Shown piece by piece: positions 49,774 to 59,604 of a stretch of 64,000 nucleotides of DNA. Position numbers and translations under genes: made by a program. The notes under the pieces were generated by a model. It was not told the DNA's origin. It was given only the letters and a program-made list of their open reading frames with translations, and did no database searches. How positions within the stretch are numbered: position 1 is the stretch's first letter; each line of letters begins with the position of its first letter. The stretch is from SIG454 sp045578465 (GTDB lineage Bacteria; Bacillota; Clostridia; Monoglobales; Monoglobaceae), in the NCBI GenBank assembly GCA_045578465.1, contig JAZNKJ010000039.1, forward strand, positions 1-64,000, written 5' to 3'.

Positions 49774-50726
49774 TGAAAAAGCCTGTCAGATTAAAACGAT
49801 TCAGCTCTCGGATAAGAGCTGTGGTTATAATTGTTACTGCGATAACATTATTCATCTATAATATAATCTGCTATGCGTCTGCAAAAAAGATACTTGAAGA
49901 GGACTTTTTTAGCAGAAGCGGTATTATTATGGAAAAAACTAATGAAAAATTAGGGGAGTATATGGATGAGTTCTCTGTAAACCTGGGATTGGTTGCAGAG
50001 AGCGAAATCCTTTGCAGTAGTCTTGAAAGTGGAAAGTATGACGGAAATGTACTTCTGTTGATTCAAAATCTGGCAGCAATGGATAGATATATAGAGAATG
50101 TTGAAATATACAACAAAGATTTAAAAATTTTTTACCGGGTAAATGATAATCCGACCGGCATTTTGCAGAGCGACATAAACAAGATTTTTAATGACATGGA
50201 CTCCACTGAAAAAAAGTATAAAACTTTGTTTATGAAAAGTGGAGAAGATGAGTATAAATTGTCTGTATGCAGAACTATTTCTCAAAATGATAACTGTGTG
50301 GGCTATATGCTTGTCTATGTTGACTGTGCTCAGATTGTGGAAACATTTGAAAGCGCAAGCAATTTTGTAAACAACAAAAATATCTACATAATTGATTCTG
50401 AAAAAAATATAGTATCAGCAGAGTCGGGAAAGTTGTTTGACGGAGAATATTCCGAAGAAAAAGGCGAGCTGGAAGTTAAGGGGTCAAACAAATTTGGCCA
50501 ATACGAGATTTACGAGGCGAAAGTTGAAAAACTGGATATGAGTATTCTTACCTTAATAACTCCAACCTATGTTTTAAAACAGCTTTACAGACTTGTATAT
50601 CAGAATATTTTCATTTCTATCGTAATTTTGGTTCTTTGTGTTCTTGGGGCAGTCAGTCTCGGAAAGAGTATTTCGGAGCCGATTAAAGAAGTGAAGAGTT
50701 ACATTGAAGAAAATATTTTGGAATAA
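49773..50726 (+). CDS. Membrane sensor protein lacking a kinase domain
   Basis: The 317 residues look like the first half of a LytS-type sensor kinase. A basic N-terminus and a transmembrane segment (about 13-33) lead into an extracytoplasmic Cache-like domain (about 35-265), a second transmembrane segment (about 270-292), and the first helix of a HAMP linker (LGKSISEPIKEVKSYIEE), where the protein stops. HAMP completion and the kinase core are absent, and the next gene starts its own full sensor kinase. It could be a stand-alone sensor acting on the neighbouring kinase, or the residue of a tandem kinase pair that lost one kinase core. The sequence shows no obvious frameshift continuation. 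Confidence 0.75.
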   Translation: MKKPVRLKRFSSRIRAVVIIVTAITLFIYNIICYASAKKILEEDFFSRSGIIMEKTNEKLGEYMDEFSVNLGLVAESEILCSSLESGKYDGNVLLLIQNLAAMDRYIENVEIYNKDLKIFYRVNDNPTGILQSDINKIFNDMDSTEKKYKTLFMKSGEDEYKLSVCRTISQNDNCVGYMLVYVDCAQIVETFESASNFVNNKNIYIIDSEKNIVSAESGKLFDGEYSEEKGELEVKGSNKFGQYEIYEAKVEKLDMSILTLITPTYVLKQLYRLVYQNIFISIVILVLCVLGAVSLGKSISEPIKEVKSYIEENILE

Positions 50727-50739
50727 GCGGGTATTTGTT

Positions 50740-52461
50740 ATGGTTATGTTTTTAAGAAAGCTTAGAATAAGCGTCAGAATATTTGTTGTTCTGTTTATAT
50801 TTTCGGTATTGCCGTGCGGATTGCTCTTTTATAACACAGTCAATAAGGTTGACGGAATAAATGAGCAAAATCTGGAAAATTACACCCAGACATATAAAAG
50901 CTTGATAGAAAATAAGCTGGAAAATGCGGTTTACAAAAATGCAGTACAGTGTATTAAGCTGTTTTCAAACTCATCACTGACAGAATTGATTGATGACAGC
51001 AGTGTTCCGCAAAGTGTCAGACAGGCTGAACTTTATAAGGCTGTTCAGAGTCAGGGTGTTGACACAGATGGAGAATACAGAATTCACATATTGACAGAAA
51101 ATGGTGAAACATTTCGTATTTTCCCCGACGAATTAGAAGATATAAATTATTCGTCCGAATTTATTGAAAGAATAGAGGGCGGAGGAGATGTCGTTTTCGG
51201 AGACATTGTTTATGACAGAAATGATGTAGCATATCTGGTTATAGGGCAAAGTCTTAACAGCTACGATTTCCATTCCGATGACAAAAAGGTCCTTATTTTT
51301 ATAAAGCTTGATATACTTGACAGCTATTATGAAAGTATGGTAAACGACGGCAATTCCGGTTGTTTTATATCTGACGGTCAGAACAGGATTATTTTTTCAA
51401 ACAATAAAGAACTTATTAACTCGGAGAACATTTTTAATTATTGTTTTGAATATGGCAACGACATACGCAAGGAACTGACATTTGGTGACGAACGATATAT
51501 TTATGCATCGGAAAAGCTCACTTTTTCCAGCAAGAATATGCCTAATGATATTGTTCTTAACCTGTTGCTTCCAAAAAGCGTTTACTATAATTCGGTAAAC
51601 AGATTTTTCTACACATCAAGTATAATTTTCCTATTGATGATTATTCTGTTTGCTATTATCGGTACTATACTTTCTTATGCTCTGGTAAAACCTTTAAGAA
51701 GAATTGAACAGAGCGTAAAACTGTTCGGTAAAGGCGTAATGAATGTGAAATTGCCCATAACATATGACGATGAAGTGGGCGAACTGAAAAATATGATAGA
51801 AGCAATGTTTATTCAGATTCGCAATCTTATGCGCAATAACACCGAAATTCTTGAAGCCAAGCACAAAAGCGAGTTCGAAGTGTTGCAGGCACAGATAAAT
51901 CCTCATTTTATATATAATACTTTGGATAGCATAAGCAGTATTGCAAAAATTGAGGGACAGCCTGAAATAGAAGAACTTGTATATGCACTCAGCAGCTTCT
52001 TCAAAATAAGTCTTCATAACGGGGACAGATATATAAGTATTGAAGAGGAAATTGAGCATGTAAAAAGCTACATTAAAATTCAGGAAATTCGTTGGCCGGG
52101 CCGGTTCAGCGTGGAGTTTGATGTTGAAGAAGAAATACTTGGCTGTGAGATTATAAAAACAATTCTTCAACCATTTGTAGAAAATGCGATAAAATACGCA
52201 TTTGAGGGTAAAACAGAAACTGGTGTTATCAAAATCAGAGCCTTCCGTGATGACAAGTTTATAGTGTTTGAGATAGAGGATAACGGTCGTGGTTTTGATA
52301 CATCAATTCTTGGTTCTGACAGCTATAAGGGCGTTGGCATAAAGAACACACTTAACAGAGTTGTTTATGAATATGGCAAGGAATGTGGTGTGGATTTTGT
52401 CAGCAAAGCAGGAGAAGGAACCGTTGTCAGAATAAAGGTTTTATGCCTTGAGGATATGTAA
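50740..52461 (+). CDS. LytS-type sensor histidine kinase
   Basis: A membrane kinase of 573 residues: transmembrane segment (about 12-32), extracytoplasmic Cache-like sensor (about 35-280), a second transmembrane segment (about 290-315), a HAMP domain (about 320-370), then the His_kinase domain with phospho-acceptor His389 in QINPHFIYNTLD. The HATPase_c domain has PFVENAIKYA and the ATP lid DNGRGF. It pairs with the AraC-type regulator at 45148. The start is uncertain: ATG 50740 was chosen; ATG 50746, or a TTG at 50704 inside the preceding gene, are alternatives, as none has a strong ribosome binding site. The overlap region suggests translational coupling to the upstream sensor. Confidence 0.9.
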   Translation: MVMFLRKLRISVRIFVVLFIFSVLPCGLLFYNTVNKVDGINEQNLENYTQTYKSLIENKLENAVYKNAVQCIKLFSNSSLTELIDDSSVPQSVRQAELYKAVQSQGVDTDGEYRIHILTENGETFRIFPDELEDINYSSEFIERIEGGGDVVFGDIVYDRNDVAYLVIGQSLNSYDFHSDDKKVLIFIKLDILDSYYESMVNDGNSGCFISDGQNRIIFSNNKELINSENIFNYCFEYGNDIRKELTFGDERYIYASEKLTFSSKNMPNDIVLNLLLPKSVYYNSVNRFFYTSSIIFLLMIILFAIIGTILSYALVKPLRRIEQSVKLFGKGVMNVKLPITYDDEVGELKNMIEAMFIQIRNLMRNNTEILEAKHKSEFEVLQAQINPHFIYNTLDSISSIAKIEGQPEIEELVYALSSFFKISLHNGDRYISIEEEIEHVKSYIKIQEIRWPGRFSVEFDVEEEILGCEIIKTILQPFVENAIKYAFEGKTETGVIKIRAFRDDKFIVFEIEDNGRGFDTSILGSDSYKGVGIKNTLNRVVYEYGKECGVDFVSKAGEGTVVRIKVLCLEDM

Positions 52462-52515
52462 AGAATGTGCCGTGTAAAAGCGGCACCGAATATAAATTTT
52501 TCAGGAGGAAAAATA

Positions 52516-55086
52516 ATGAAAAAATTAATTTCAGCAATTGTAGCATTTGCAATAGTTGTTTCTTGCCTCGCATCAATGACCATTGTGTCTTATGCCAATG
52601 TTGCAAGTAACGCAGAAGCATATGTTTTTACAATTGAAAACACTGCAACAACCAACCCGTTCAGGTACAAGTTTGTTCTTTTGGAGACTGATTCAGAGAG
52701 CGACAGTTCAAGATTTTTTGTAATCGGTTCGGCAAACTATGGGGCAGGTCCTATACACAAAGAAGGCGACAACTCCTTTTCATGGGATCCAACTGACCCG
52801 GATACTCTTTCAGGATACTTAAACGGCGTATGGTGGAATGCCACTGGGGAAACAACAACGGATAAGCCGACAGGAAGTGGTTCAGGCGCCGCAATTTATA
52901 CATTAATTCCCGAAATAAAAGAGTATATTGATGTAAACCATGAGTGGCCAATGCCCGGTTATGACAGCCTTACCACCGCAGAAAAAACAACAATTACTTG
53001 TGGCGTAACATCCCTTTCAAGAGATGAGCATGAGGTTCATAAGGAAAAGATTGGATATGTGGGCGACACTGCGGCAAATCATTCAAACCAGAACTGGCTG
53101 TTAAGATCTCCGCAGACGGCAGCGGCAACAAGCGGTTTGTATATTTCTAATACTACAGGTAACCGCGGTGCGGCAACTATTACCAGCACATACCGTTTCC
53201 GTCCATGTTTCTGGTTAAGCGATGAATTTTTCGCAAATGTAAAGCTTGACCTTGAAAATACAGGTAGTGCAGTTATCGATGCTATCAGAGATAACTATAC
53301 AAAATCTGACTTAGCCGGTCTTGGCTACACAGAAGAAGAGCTTAACGGCATCTTTGTTACAGAAGATGAGAATTTAAAGGTTGATTCAAGCATAGTTGGA
53401 ACAACAAAGCCTGGTTATACACTTGCTGCAAGTCACGGCACATTACCTGACGGCGCAGAAGTAACTTATCAGTGGCAGCAGGCAGATGCAGCAGCCGGTC
53501 CATTTGCTGATATCGCAGGCGCAACAGAGGATACATACACACTTAAAAATGCGCAGGGCGGAAAATATGTAAGAGTTATGGTGAAACTCACAAAGGATGA
53601 GGGAACAACCATAGGCCCTGATACATACAGTGATGCAGAAAGAATTGACGCCGCGCTTACACCTGGTGCAGCGGACGCTAGTAACAACGGCGGGCAGCAG
53701 GCACTCAATTTAACTTACAGACTTACCATTCCTGAAACAGTAGAGGGAATGGAAGGAATGAATGAAACAGCTCGTTCATATTTCCTTCTTGATGACACAG
53801 GAAGTGGCGATTCAAAATTCCTTCTTATCGAGTCAGCAGCAGTTGCAAGACTGGCGACAGATGCGACACAAGGTGTTCAGTTTACAGATTCTACAACAAA
53901 TAACAAATTTGACCCTGATGTTGAGGGTGGTATCGCGTACTGGCTGAAAAACACTTATGCGACAGGTAGCGCAACAACATCAGCGCCTATTGCTAGCATA
54001 GTTAATGAAAATAAACTTGCACCTGCGTTTATTCCATACCTTGATACAGACCACGAATGGTTGACAGAAGGTGGTTGTACTGCAGGTCCTTGTACAGATG
54101 ACTATATTGTAGAGTCTCCTGCGGCAATTTTATCTGTTACAGAGCTTAAACAGTATCGTGACAGATTCGGTTGGGCTGAAGGTCTTTCATGGGAAAGCGG
54201 CACTGCTGATTTCAATATGTTGAGAACACCAAGACAGAATTCTGTTAGTGTAAGATTACTTTGGAGAACAAACGATAACGGCGGCAGTGCAGTAGGTGGC
54301 GGTATTGTTGCGAATGCTGCAACCGCAGGCACCGGTGCATTAATCAGACCTGTATTCTGGCTCTCAGAGGATGTATTTAAGGAAGTTAAGCTTGATGTTA
54401 CAAAAATGGGCGATGGCGTAAAAGAAATGCTCAGAGAAACATACACAAAGGCTGAACTTGCTGAAATCTATACTGATGAGGAACTCGCAGAAATTGGTTT
54501 TGAAAGCGTAAGCGTTGACGATGTTTTATTAAGCGGTATTCCTACAGTAGGAAGCGAGCTTGAAGTAAACTTTGATTACACAAGCAGCAACCCTGATGCT
54601 GATGTAAATGTTAGTATCCAGTGGATGTATTCAAATACACCTGATGATGGTTATACAAACATTCCTGGTGCAACATCAAAAAAATATGTGATTGATTCTG
54701 CATATGCAGGCAAATACATCAAGGCTAAGGTTACACCTCTTGATAGCTCCGACAACCCAGGAACCCCTGTAATGAGTAATCATCTCGGATTGATTGGCGT
54801 TGTAAAACCTATAACTGTAACCAATCCGGTATATGCTCAGGTTGGGGATGACTATCAGGTAACATTCACAATTTCAAATACAGGAGAAACAACTCCGGTA
54901 TATATTATCATTGCGGCTTATAAAGGTGCAGACAATGTTATGATAAAAGTAAATCCGCAGGAAGTGTCCGTAGTAAATGGAACAGATAACTATTCTGCTT
55001 TACTTGAAGACTTTACACCGGATGCAGATACCACAGTGCGTGGGTTTGTATGGAATAGCCTTACAGAAATGATACCACTTTATTAA
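52516..55086 (+). CDS. Secreted multidomain protein with two DUF6273 and Ig-like domains
   Basis: An 856-residue exported protein with signal peptide (about 1-27). The order is: DUF6273 (about 30-240, marks NWLLRSPQ and RFRPCFWLSDEFF); an Ig-like domain with 'YQWQQ' (about 285-375); a second DUF6273 (about 390-640, marks MLRTPRQ and IRPVFWLSEDVF); another Ig-like domain with 'IQWMYSN' (about 655-765); and a C-terminal beta domain ending GFVWNSLTEMIPLY. The same DUF6273 and C-terminal type occur in the glycosidase at 41688. No enzymatic motif is visible; a glycan-binding or scaffolding role is an inference. ATG 52516 follows AGGAGG by 8 bases; an upstream in-frame ATG lies before it. Confidence 0.8.
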   Translation: MKKLISAIVAFAIVVSCLASMTIVSYANVASNAEAYVFTIENTATTNPFRYKFVLLETDSESDSSRFFVIGSANYGAGPIHKEGDNSFSWDPTDPDTLSGYLNGVWWNATGETTTDKPTGSGSGAAIYTLIPEIKEYIDVNHEWPMPGYDSLTTAEKTTITCGVTSLSRDEHEVHKEKIGYVGDTAANHSNQNWLLRSPQTAAATSGLYISNTTGNRGAATITSTYRFRPCFWLSDEFFANVKLDLENTGSAVIDAIRDNYTKSDLAGLGYTEEELNGIFVTEDENLKVDSSIVGTTKPGYTLAASHGTLPDGAEVTYQWQQADAAAGPFADIAGATEDTYTLKNAQGGKYVRVMVKLTKDEGTTIGPDTYSDAERIDAALTPGAADASNNGGQQALNLTYRLTIPETVEGMEGMNETARSYFLLDDTGSGDSKFLLIESAAVARLATDATQGVQFTDSTTNNKFDPDVEGGIAYWLKNTYATGSATTSAPIASIVNENKLAPAFIPYLDTDHEWLTEGGCTAGPCTDDYIVESPAAILSVTELKQYRDRFGWAEGLSWESGTADFNMLRTPRQNSVSVRLLWRTNDNGGSAVGGGIVANAATAGTGALIRPVFWLSEDVFKEVKLDVTKMGDGVKEMLRETYTKAELAEIYTDEELAEIGFESVSVDDVLLSGIPTVGSELEVNFDYTSSNPDADVNVSIQWMYSNTPDDGYTNIPGATSKKYVIDSAYAGKYIKAKVTPLDSSDNPGTPVMSNHLGLIGVVKPITVTNPVYAQVGDDYQVTFTISNTGETTPVYIIIAAYKGADNVMIKVNPQEVSVVNGTDNYSALLEDFTPDADTTVRGFVWNSLTEMIPLY

Positions 55087-55097
55087 TAATGTTTTTT

Positions 55098-55129
55098 ATC
55101 CGAACCGCGTCTTTTGGCGCGGTTCGGAT
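55098..55129. other. GC-rich intergenic hairpin
   Basis: A perfect 12-bp stem (55098-55109 with 55118-55129), loop TCTTTTGG, lies between two operon genes. The T run lies before, not after, the stem on the + strand, so this is not a standard terminator. It may stabilise the upstream mRNA 3' end or set different levels for neighbouring genes. Confidence 0.6.
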
Positions 55130-55158
55130 AGGATAATGCAGGGGTAAGGAGAACAACT

Positions 55159-57882
55159 GTGAACATATTGGAGAACTTATTTGATCCGCCTAATAAATAC
55201 AGACCTATGCCGTTCTGGTCATGGAATGACCGATTAGATTCTGCTGAAACTGCCCGCCAGATCGGGATAATGGATGAAGCAGGAATTGGCGGCTATTTTA
55301 TGCATGCTCGCGGTGGACTTCTTACTGAATATATGGGCAAGGAATGGTTTGAAAACATAAAAACCGGCGTTTGCGAGGGAGCAAAGCGGAATATGTCTCC
55401 CTGGGCATACGATGAGAACGGGTGGCCCAGTGGCTTTGGTGACGGAAAAGTAAATGGATTGGGTGAAAGATACCAGCAAAAGTATTTAAGATACGAAATC
55501 GGTGAAAAGCACACGCCGAGAACAATTATAAATGTGGATAATTACCACTTTTATTATGAAGTTAACGAGTTCTATACAGATAATCTTGATAAAGAGGTTG
55601 TAAAAGAGTTTATAAGGGTTGCATATCAGCCCTATACAGAAGATAAAGAGAATAAAATTTGCGGATTTTTTACAGATGAACCGCAGCTATCCAGGAAGGG
55701 TATACCCTGGAGTAATGTTATACCCAACGCATATAAAGAAGAATATAACGAGGATATATTGCCTTTACTGCCTCAGTTGTTTTTTGAAATTGGAAATTAC
55801 CGCGAAACCAGAATAAAATTCTGGCGCCTTGTAACAATTTTATTTTCAACTTCTTATGTAAAGCAGATATCCGATTATCTTGATAAATATAATATGAAAT
55901 TAACGGGACACCTCGTTTTAGAGGATGATCTTCTTTCTCAGCTAACTACAAACGGTGCCGTAATGCCTTGCTATGAATATTTTGATATACCGGGCGTGGA
56001 TGCTCTCTTTCGGGAGCCTATCAGCAAAATGTCTGTTTTGCAGGTAGCATCGGTTGCTCACCAGTTAGGGAAAAAGCAGGTCCTATCTGAGAGCTTTGCA
56101 CTGTGCGGAGATGGAATAAGCTTTGAAGAATTACGATACCTTTATGAATATCAGATGGTGCGTGGCGCAAATGTCTTGTGTCCTCATCTTGAAGGTTATT
56201 CATTAAGAGGAATGAGAAAGTTTGACAGACCTCCGGCTATGTATTACCAGCAACCCTGGTGGAAGAAGTATAACCTGTTTACTGATATGGTTTCTTCAAT
56301 AGGGATGCTTCTTGCGGAAGGCAGAACCGATTTTGATACGCTGCTTTTGCACCCTCAGGTTTCCGCCTGGGCAATGTATAACACGCAAAATGACGAAGAA
56401 GTAAAATCGCTTAGTGATAAATTTTCTCGTGTAATTGACATTCTTGAAGAAAAGAATATTCTATTTGACCTGGGCGATGAGATTATTATGGAACGGCACG
56501 CAACGGTTCAAAACGGGAAAATTCTCATAGGAAATCAGGCGTATAGTCGTGTAATCCTGCCACCATATACCGATATGCTTGCAGGAACGAAAGAACTTCT
56601 TGATAAGTTCGCCGCAATGGGCGGAGAAATTCTTACAGCGGAGGAAGTTGCTCCTGACAATATTACCGATAATAAAGAAATTACATATACCAGAAGGCTT
56701 TTTGACGATTTTATAATGCATTATTTTGTTAACAGCACAGACGAAACCCAATGTGCTGAGACAAAAGTAAAAGGAAGATACATTGATTTCAGAAATAAGT
56801 GCCTTAAAAACTTCAACGGAGCATTTGAGTTTGCACCTTTTGACAGTCTGGTTGTAATTGAAGAAATCGATGACAAGGTTGAATCTCAGGAACCTGAGAA
56901 GCTTCCCGAAAAGAAACTTTCCGTTGACGGGGAGTGGAAGATAGAAGATATAAGTCTTAATACCCTTGTTGTTGATAAATGCGATTATTATATCAATGGA
57001 GAGTTAAAGGGTAAGGGGAGTTACATCCTTGATGCTCAGACAGACGCCCTTGAAATGGAAAAACCGGTTGATATGGACCTCGTATTCAGTTTTGAGGTTA
57101 AGGATATACCTGATAAAATTTATCTGGTTACCGAAAATCGGGATGCAGATATATATGTAAACGATACACAGGTGTTGCACTTTGAGGATGATTTCTTTAT
57201 CGACCCGGCCTTTGGAAAGATAAACATAGGTGGGATGGTAAGGGAGGGCACCAATACTGTTAAGTTAAAGGTGCTGTTTGCACAGAGTGATAAAACTTAT
57301 GAAAACATCAGAAAATCGGCATTTTTTGAAAGTGAGAGAAATAAGCTCAGCCTTGATTCAGAGCTTGCGCCGATTTATATAGCTGGTGATTTTGAGGTGT
57401 CAACTGAGCCTGATAAATATGAAGAACTTGACAGAAATGCAGTGCGTTACAGCGGAGAATTCACTATTTGCAAACAAAGAGAGAAGATTTCGCTACATAA
57501 CATAAATAAAAATGGATACCCATTTTTTGCAGGAGAAATAACTTTGAGCCGTGAGATGGATATAAGCCATACCAATTATCGGTTTGAGGTTGAAAAAACC
57601 GGCATTAATGCAATTGATGTTTTTGTTAACGACAGCTATGTAAATACTCTCGCGTGGAATCCTTATACAGTTGATATAAGCGAATTCTTAAAAACAGGAA
57701 AAAATAAAATAAAAATTACAATTTATAATAATTTAAGGAACCTTATGGGACCTCATCATGTGGATGAAGGGGAATGTTATAAGGTAAGACCCGGATGTTA
57801 TTTTAAAAAGAAGTGGCTTTTTAGCTGCGATGACATTAAGTGGAATGATGACTTTTGTTTTATAAAGACATCTGTTGATTAG
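55159..57882 (+). CDS. GH106-like glycoside hydrolase
   Basis: The 907 residues start with the pattern of a large bacterial group related to GH106 (alpha-L-rhamnosidase type): YRPMPFWSWNDRL, GIGGYFMHARGGL and AYDENGWPSGFGDG. A barrel-like catalytic region (to about 540) leads into beta-sandwich domains (about 590-900) likely to bind carbohydrate. There is no signal peptide, so it acts in the cytoplasm on imported oligosaccharides or is released in another way. The start is GTG 55159, 7 bases after AAGGAG. Rhamnosidase activity is inferred only from distant family likeness; catalytic residues were not assigned. Confidence 0.7.
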   Translation: MNILENLFDPPNKYRPMPFWSWNDRLDSAETARQIGIMDEAGIGGYFMHARGGLLTEYMGKEWFENIKTGVCEGAKRNMSPWAYDENGWPSGFGDGKVNGLGERYQQKYLRYEIGEKHTPRTIINVDNYHFYYEVNEFYTDNLDKEVVKEFIRVAYQPYTEDKENKICGFFTDEPQLSRKGIPWSNVIPNAYKEEYNEDILPLLPQLFFEIGNYRETRIKFWRLVTILFSTSYVKQISDYLDKYNMKLTGHLVLEDDLLSQLTTNGAVMPCYEYFDIPGVDALFREPISKMSVLQVASVAHQLGKKQVLSESFALCGDGISFEELRYLYEYQMVRGANVLCPHLEGYSLRGMRKFDRPPAMYYQQPWWKKYNLFTDMVSSIGMLLAEGRTDFDTLLLHPQVSAWAMYNTQNDEEVKSLSDKFSRVIDILEEKNILFDLGDEIIMERHATVQNGKILIGNQAYSRVILPPYTDMLAGTKELLDKFAAMGGEILTAEEVAPDNITDNKEITYTRRLFDDFIMHYFVNSTDETQCAETKVKGRYIDFRNKCLKNFNGAFEFAPFDSLVVIEEIDDKVESQEPEKLPEKKLSVDGEWKIEDISLNTLVVDKCDYYINGELKGKGSYILDAQTDALEMEKPVDMDLVFSFEVKDIPDKIYLVTENRDADIYVNDTQVLHFEDDFFIDPAFGKINIGGMVREGTNTVKLKVLFAQSDKTYENIRKSAFFESERNKLSLDSELAPIYIAGDFEVSTEPDKYEELDRNAVRYSGEFTICKQREKISLHNINKNGYPFFAGEITLSREMDISHTNYRFEVEKTGINAIDVFVNDSYVNTLAWNPYTVDISEFLKTGKNKIKITIYNNLRNLMGPHHVDEGECYKVRPGCYFKKKWLFSCDDIKWNDDFCFIKTSVD

Positions 57883-57910
57883 AGAATACAATTCTGAGGA
57901 GGAGAAGGTT

Positions 57911-59602
57911 ATGAAAAAACAATGTATTGTGAGTGTTTGCTTAGCATTATTGATTGCTTTAAGTACAACATTGTGGGTAAGTGCCGGAGGAATAATGATT
58001 GAAATGGACAATATTTCCGAGGTGTTTACCGTATCGGGAACAATTGAGGAAGCTGTAAGAAGTGGTAAGGTGTCCATTAAGGTTGTTTCTGACGATGGGT
58101 ACATTGCCCACGCGGCAGAGGTGAAAACTGACGAAAATGGTTCTTTCACATATTCGTTTAAGATGGATTCATCTGTTCCGTCAGGGAATTACACGGCTTA
58201 TGCATCTGCATATGGTCGCGAAGGACAGGCGCCGTATGACGACTCTTTTGATGAGTATTATGTTGCGTCTGCCAGAAAAGATGCTATTCTGTATCACATA
58301 AACAATAACATAGTTGATGCTGCTGCTCTCAAATTGTATCTTACAGAGAACGATGCAAATGTTATGCAGGAAATAGGTATATCCTGGCCAACAAGCCTTA
58401 CTTTGTCTCAAACAGCAAAGGATAAAATTTATGTGGACCTCTTCAACGGAAGAAACTATGCTGAACTGAGAAATTTGAAGGAGTTGTTTTATAACAATGT
58501 TGCTATCTATGCATTAAATGAGGCAACAGAAGAGAATGTTGTTGCTGTATGGAACGAATACAATGCGTATTATGATACGACAGGCGCTCTTATGGATGGT
58601 ATTTATCAGAGCTATTCAGCAGCAAATAAAAATGAGGCTGTTGTGCGTATGGCAGGAGAACCGGTTACAGAACAGGCGGATGTAATTAAGAATTTTAATG
58701 CAGCTGTTTTTCTCCAGGAGATTTATTTATGTTCAAGTTACAGTGATATAAACAGCTTGTTTGCAGGCTCTTATGAAGTTGGAAGCGGTGACGATGTAGA
58801 AACCAGATATTATAAGGATGCAGTAACATTTACTTTAACCAAATTTAACAGCCTTGATGTTGTAACCCGAGGTAATGCTCTTTACGGCAAGAGCTATATG
58901 AGCATGGTTGAATTAGAAAATGCAATTAATGAAATAGGGAATCCTGGTGGCGGCGGAGGCGGTAGTAGCTCCGACGATTCTGATGATTTGGACGATTCTG
59001 ACAGCACAGGTGGAGGCTTCTGGGGAATTACAGATTTAGGCCAGGGAGAAATGATTGAAACAACTCCCGAAGAGAAGCAGGGCTTTAAAGATGTTGATAA
59101 AAGTTTCTGGGCTTATGAAACTATAAATAGTCTTGTTGAAAAAGGCGTTATCAGCGGATATCTGGATAACACATTCAAACCGAATAACGATATTACAAGA
59201 GAAGAGTTTATAACTATTCTTGCAAAGTATCTTAAACTTGATACAAATGCAGAATGCAATTTTACTGATGTTACCAAGAGCAGATGGTCATATTCTTACA
59301 TTGCGGCAGCATACAACGCAGGAATTATAACAGGAAATGAAATGAATATGTTCAACCCTGATGATAAAATTACGCGTCAGGATATGGCGGTAATTGTTGC
59401 AAGAGCGTTGAAATTGACCGGTGGCAGCTCAGAACCGTTCGCTGATGAGGAAAAGATTTCTGAATATGCAAGGGATGGGGTTAAAGCGTTAAAAGAAGCG
59501 GGAATAATTACCGGATTTGTAGATAACACATTCCGCCCGACAAACAATTCAACAAGATGTGAAGCAGCAACGGTTATATATAAGATTAGCAAAGGAGAGT
59601 AA
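57911..59602 (+). CDS. Secreted protein with three C-terminal SLH domains
   Basis: A 563-residue exported protein. A signal peptide (about 1-25) is followed by a beta domain (about 27-110) resembling an adhesion or Ig-like module and a long helical region (about 115-345). A Gly/Ser/Asp-rich linker (about 350-385) leads into three SLH repeats (about 395-563; marks such as FWAYETINSLVEKGVISGY, FNPDDKITRQD and FRPTNNSTRCEAA) that anchor it to pyruvylated secondary wall polymer. No catalytic motif is seen. The ATG at 57911 has GAGGAGGAG before it. It follows the GH106-like gene closely and precedes another SLH protein. Confidence 0.85.
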   Translation: MKKQCIVSVCLALLIALSTTLWVSAGGIMIEMDNISEVFTVSGTIEEAVRSGKVSIKVVSDDGYIAHAAEVKTDENGSFTYSFKMDSSVPSGNYTAYASAYGREGQAPYDDSFDEYYVASARKDAILYHINNNIVDAAALKLYLTENDANVMQEIGISWPTSLTLSQTAKDKIYVDLFNGRNYAELRNLKELFYNNVAIYALNEATEENVVAVWNEYNAYYDTTGALMDGIYQSYSAANKNEAVVRMAGEPVTEQADVIKNFNAAVFLQEIYLCSSYSDINSLFAGSYEVGSGDDVETRYYKDAVTFTLTKFNSLDVVTRGNALYGKSYMSMVELENAINEIGNPGGGGGGSSSDDSDDLDDSDSTGGGFWGITDLGQGEMIETTPEEKQGFKDVDKSFWAYETINSLVEKGVISGYLDNTFKPNNDITREEFITILAKYLKLDTNAECNFTDVTKSRWSYSYIAAAYNAGIITGNEMNMFNPDDKITRQDMAVIVARALKLTGGSSEPFADEEKISEYARDGVKALKEAGIITGFVDNTFRPTNNSTRCEAATVIYKISKGE

Positions 59603-59604
59603 AA

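Noticed and set aside
50704..50726. Frameshift joining the kinase-less sensor and the following kinase into one gene
   Set aside because: The second gene carries its own complete membrane and sensor domains, so a simple frameshift would create a protein with two full sensors in series; this is not a normal kinase.
55098..55129. Hairpin read as an intrinsic terminator
   Set aside because: The T run is before the stem on the + strand and no U tract follows on either strand.
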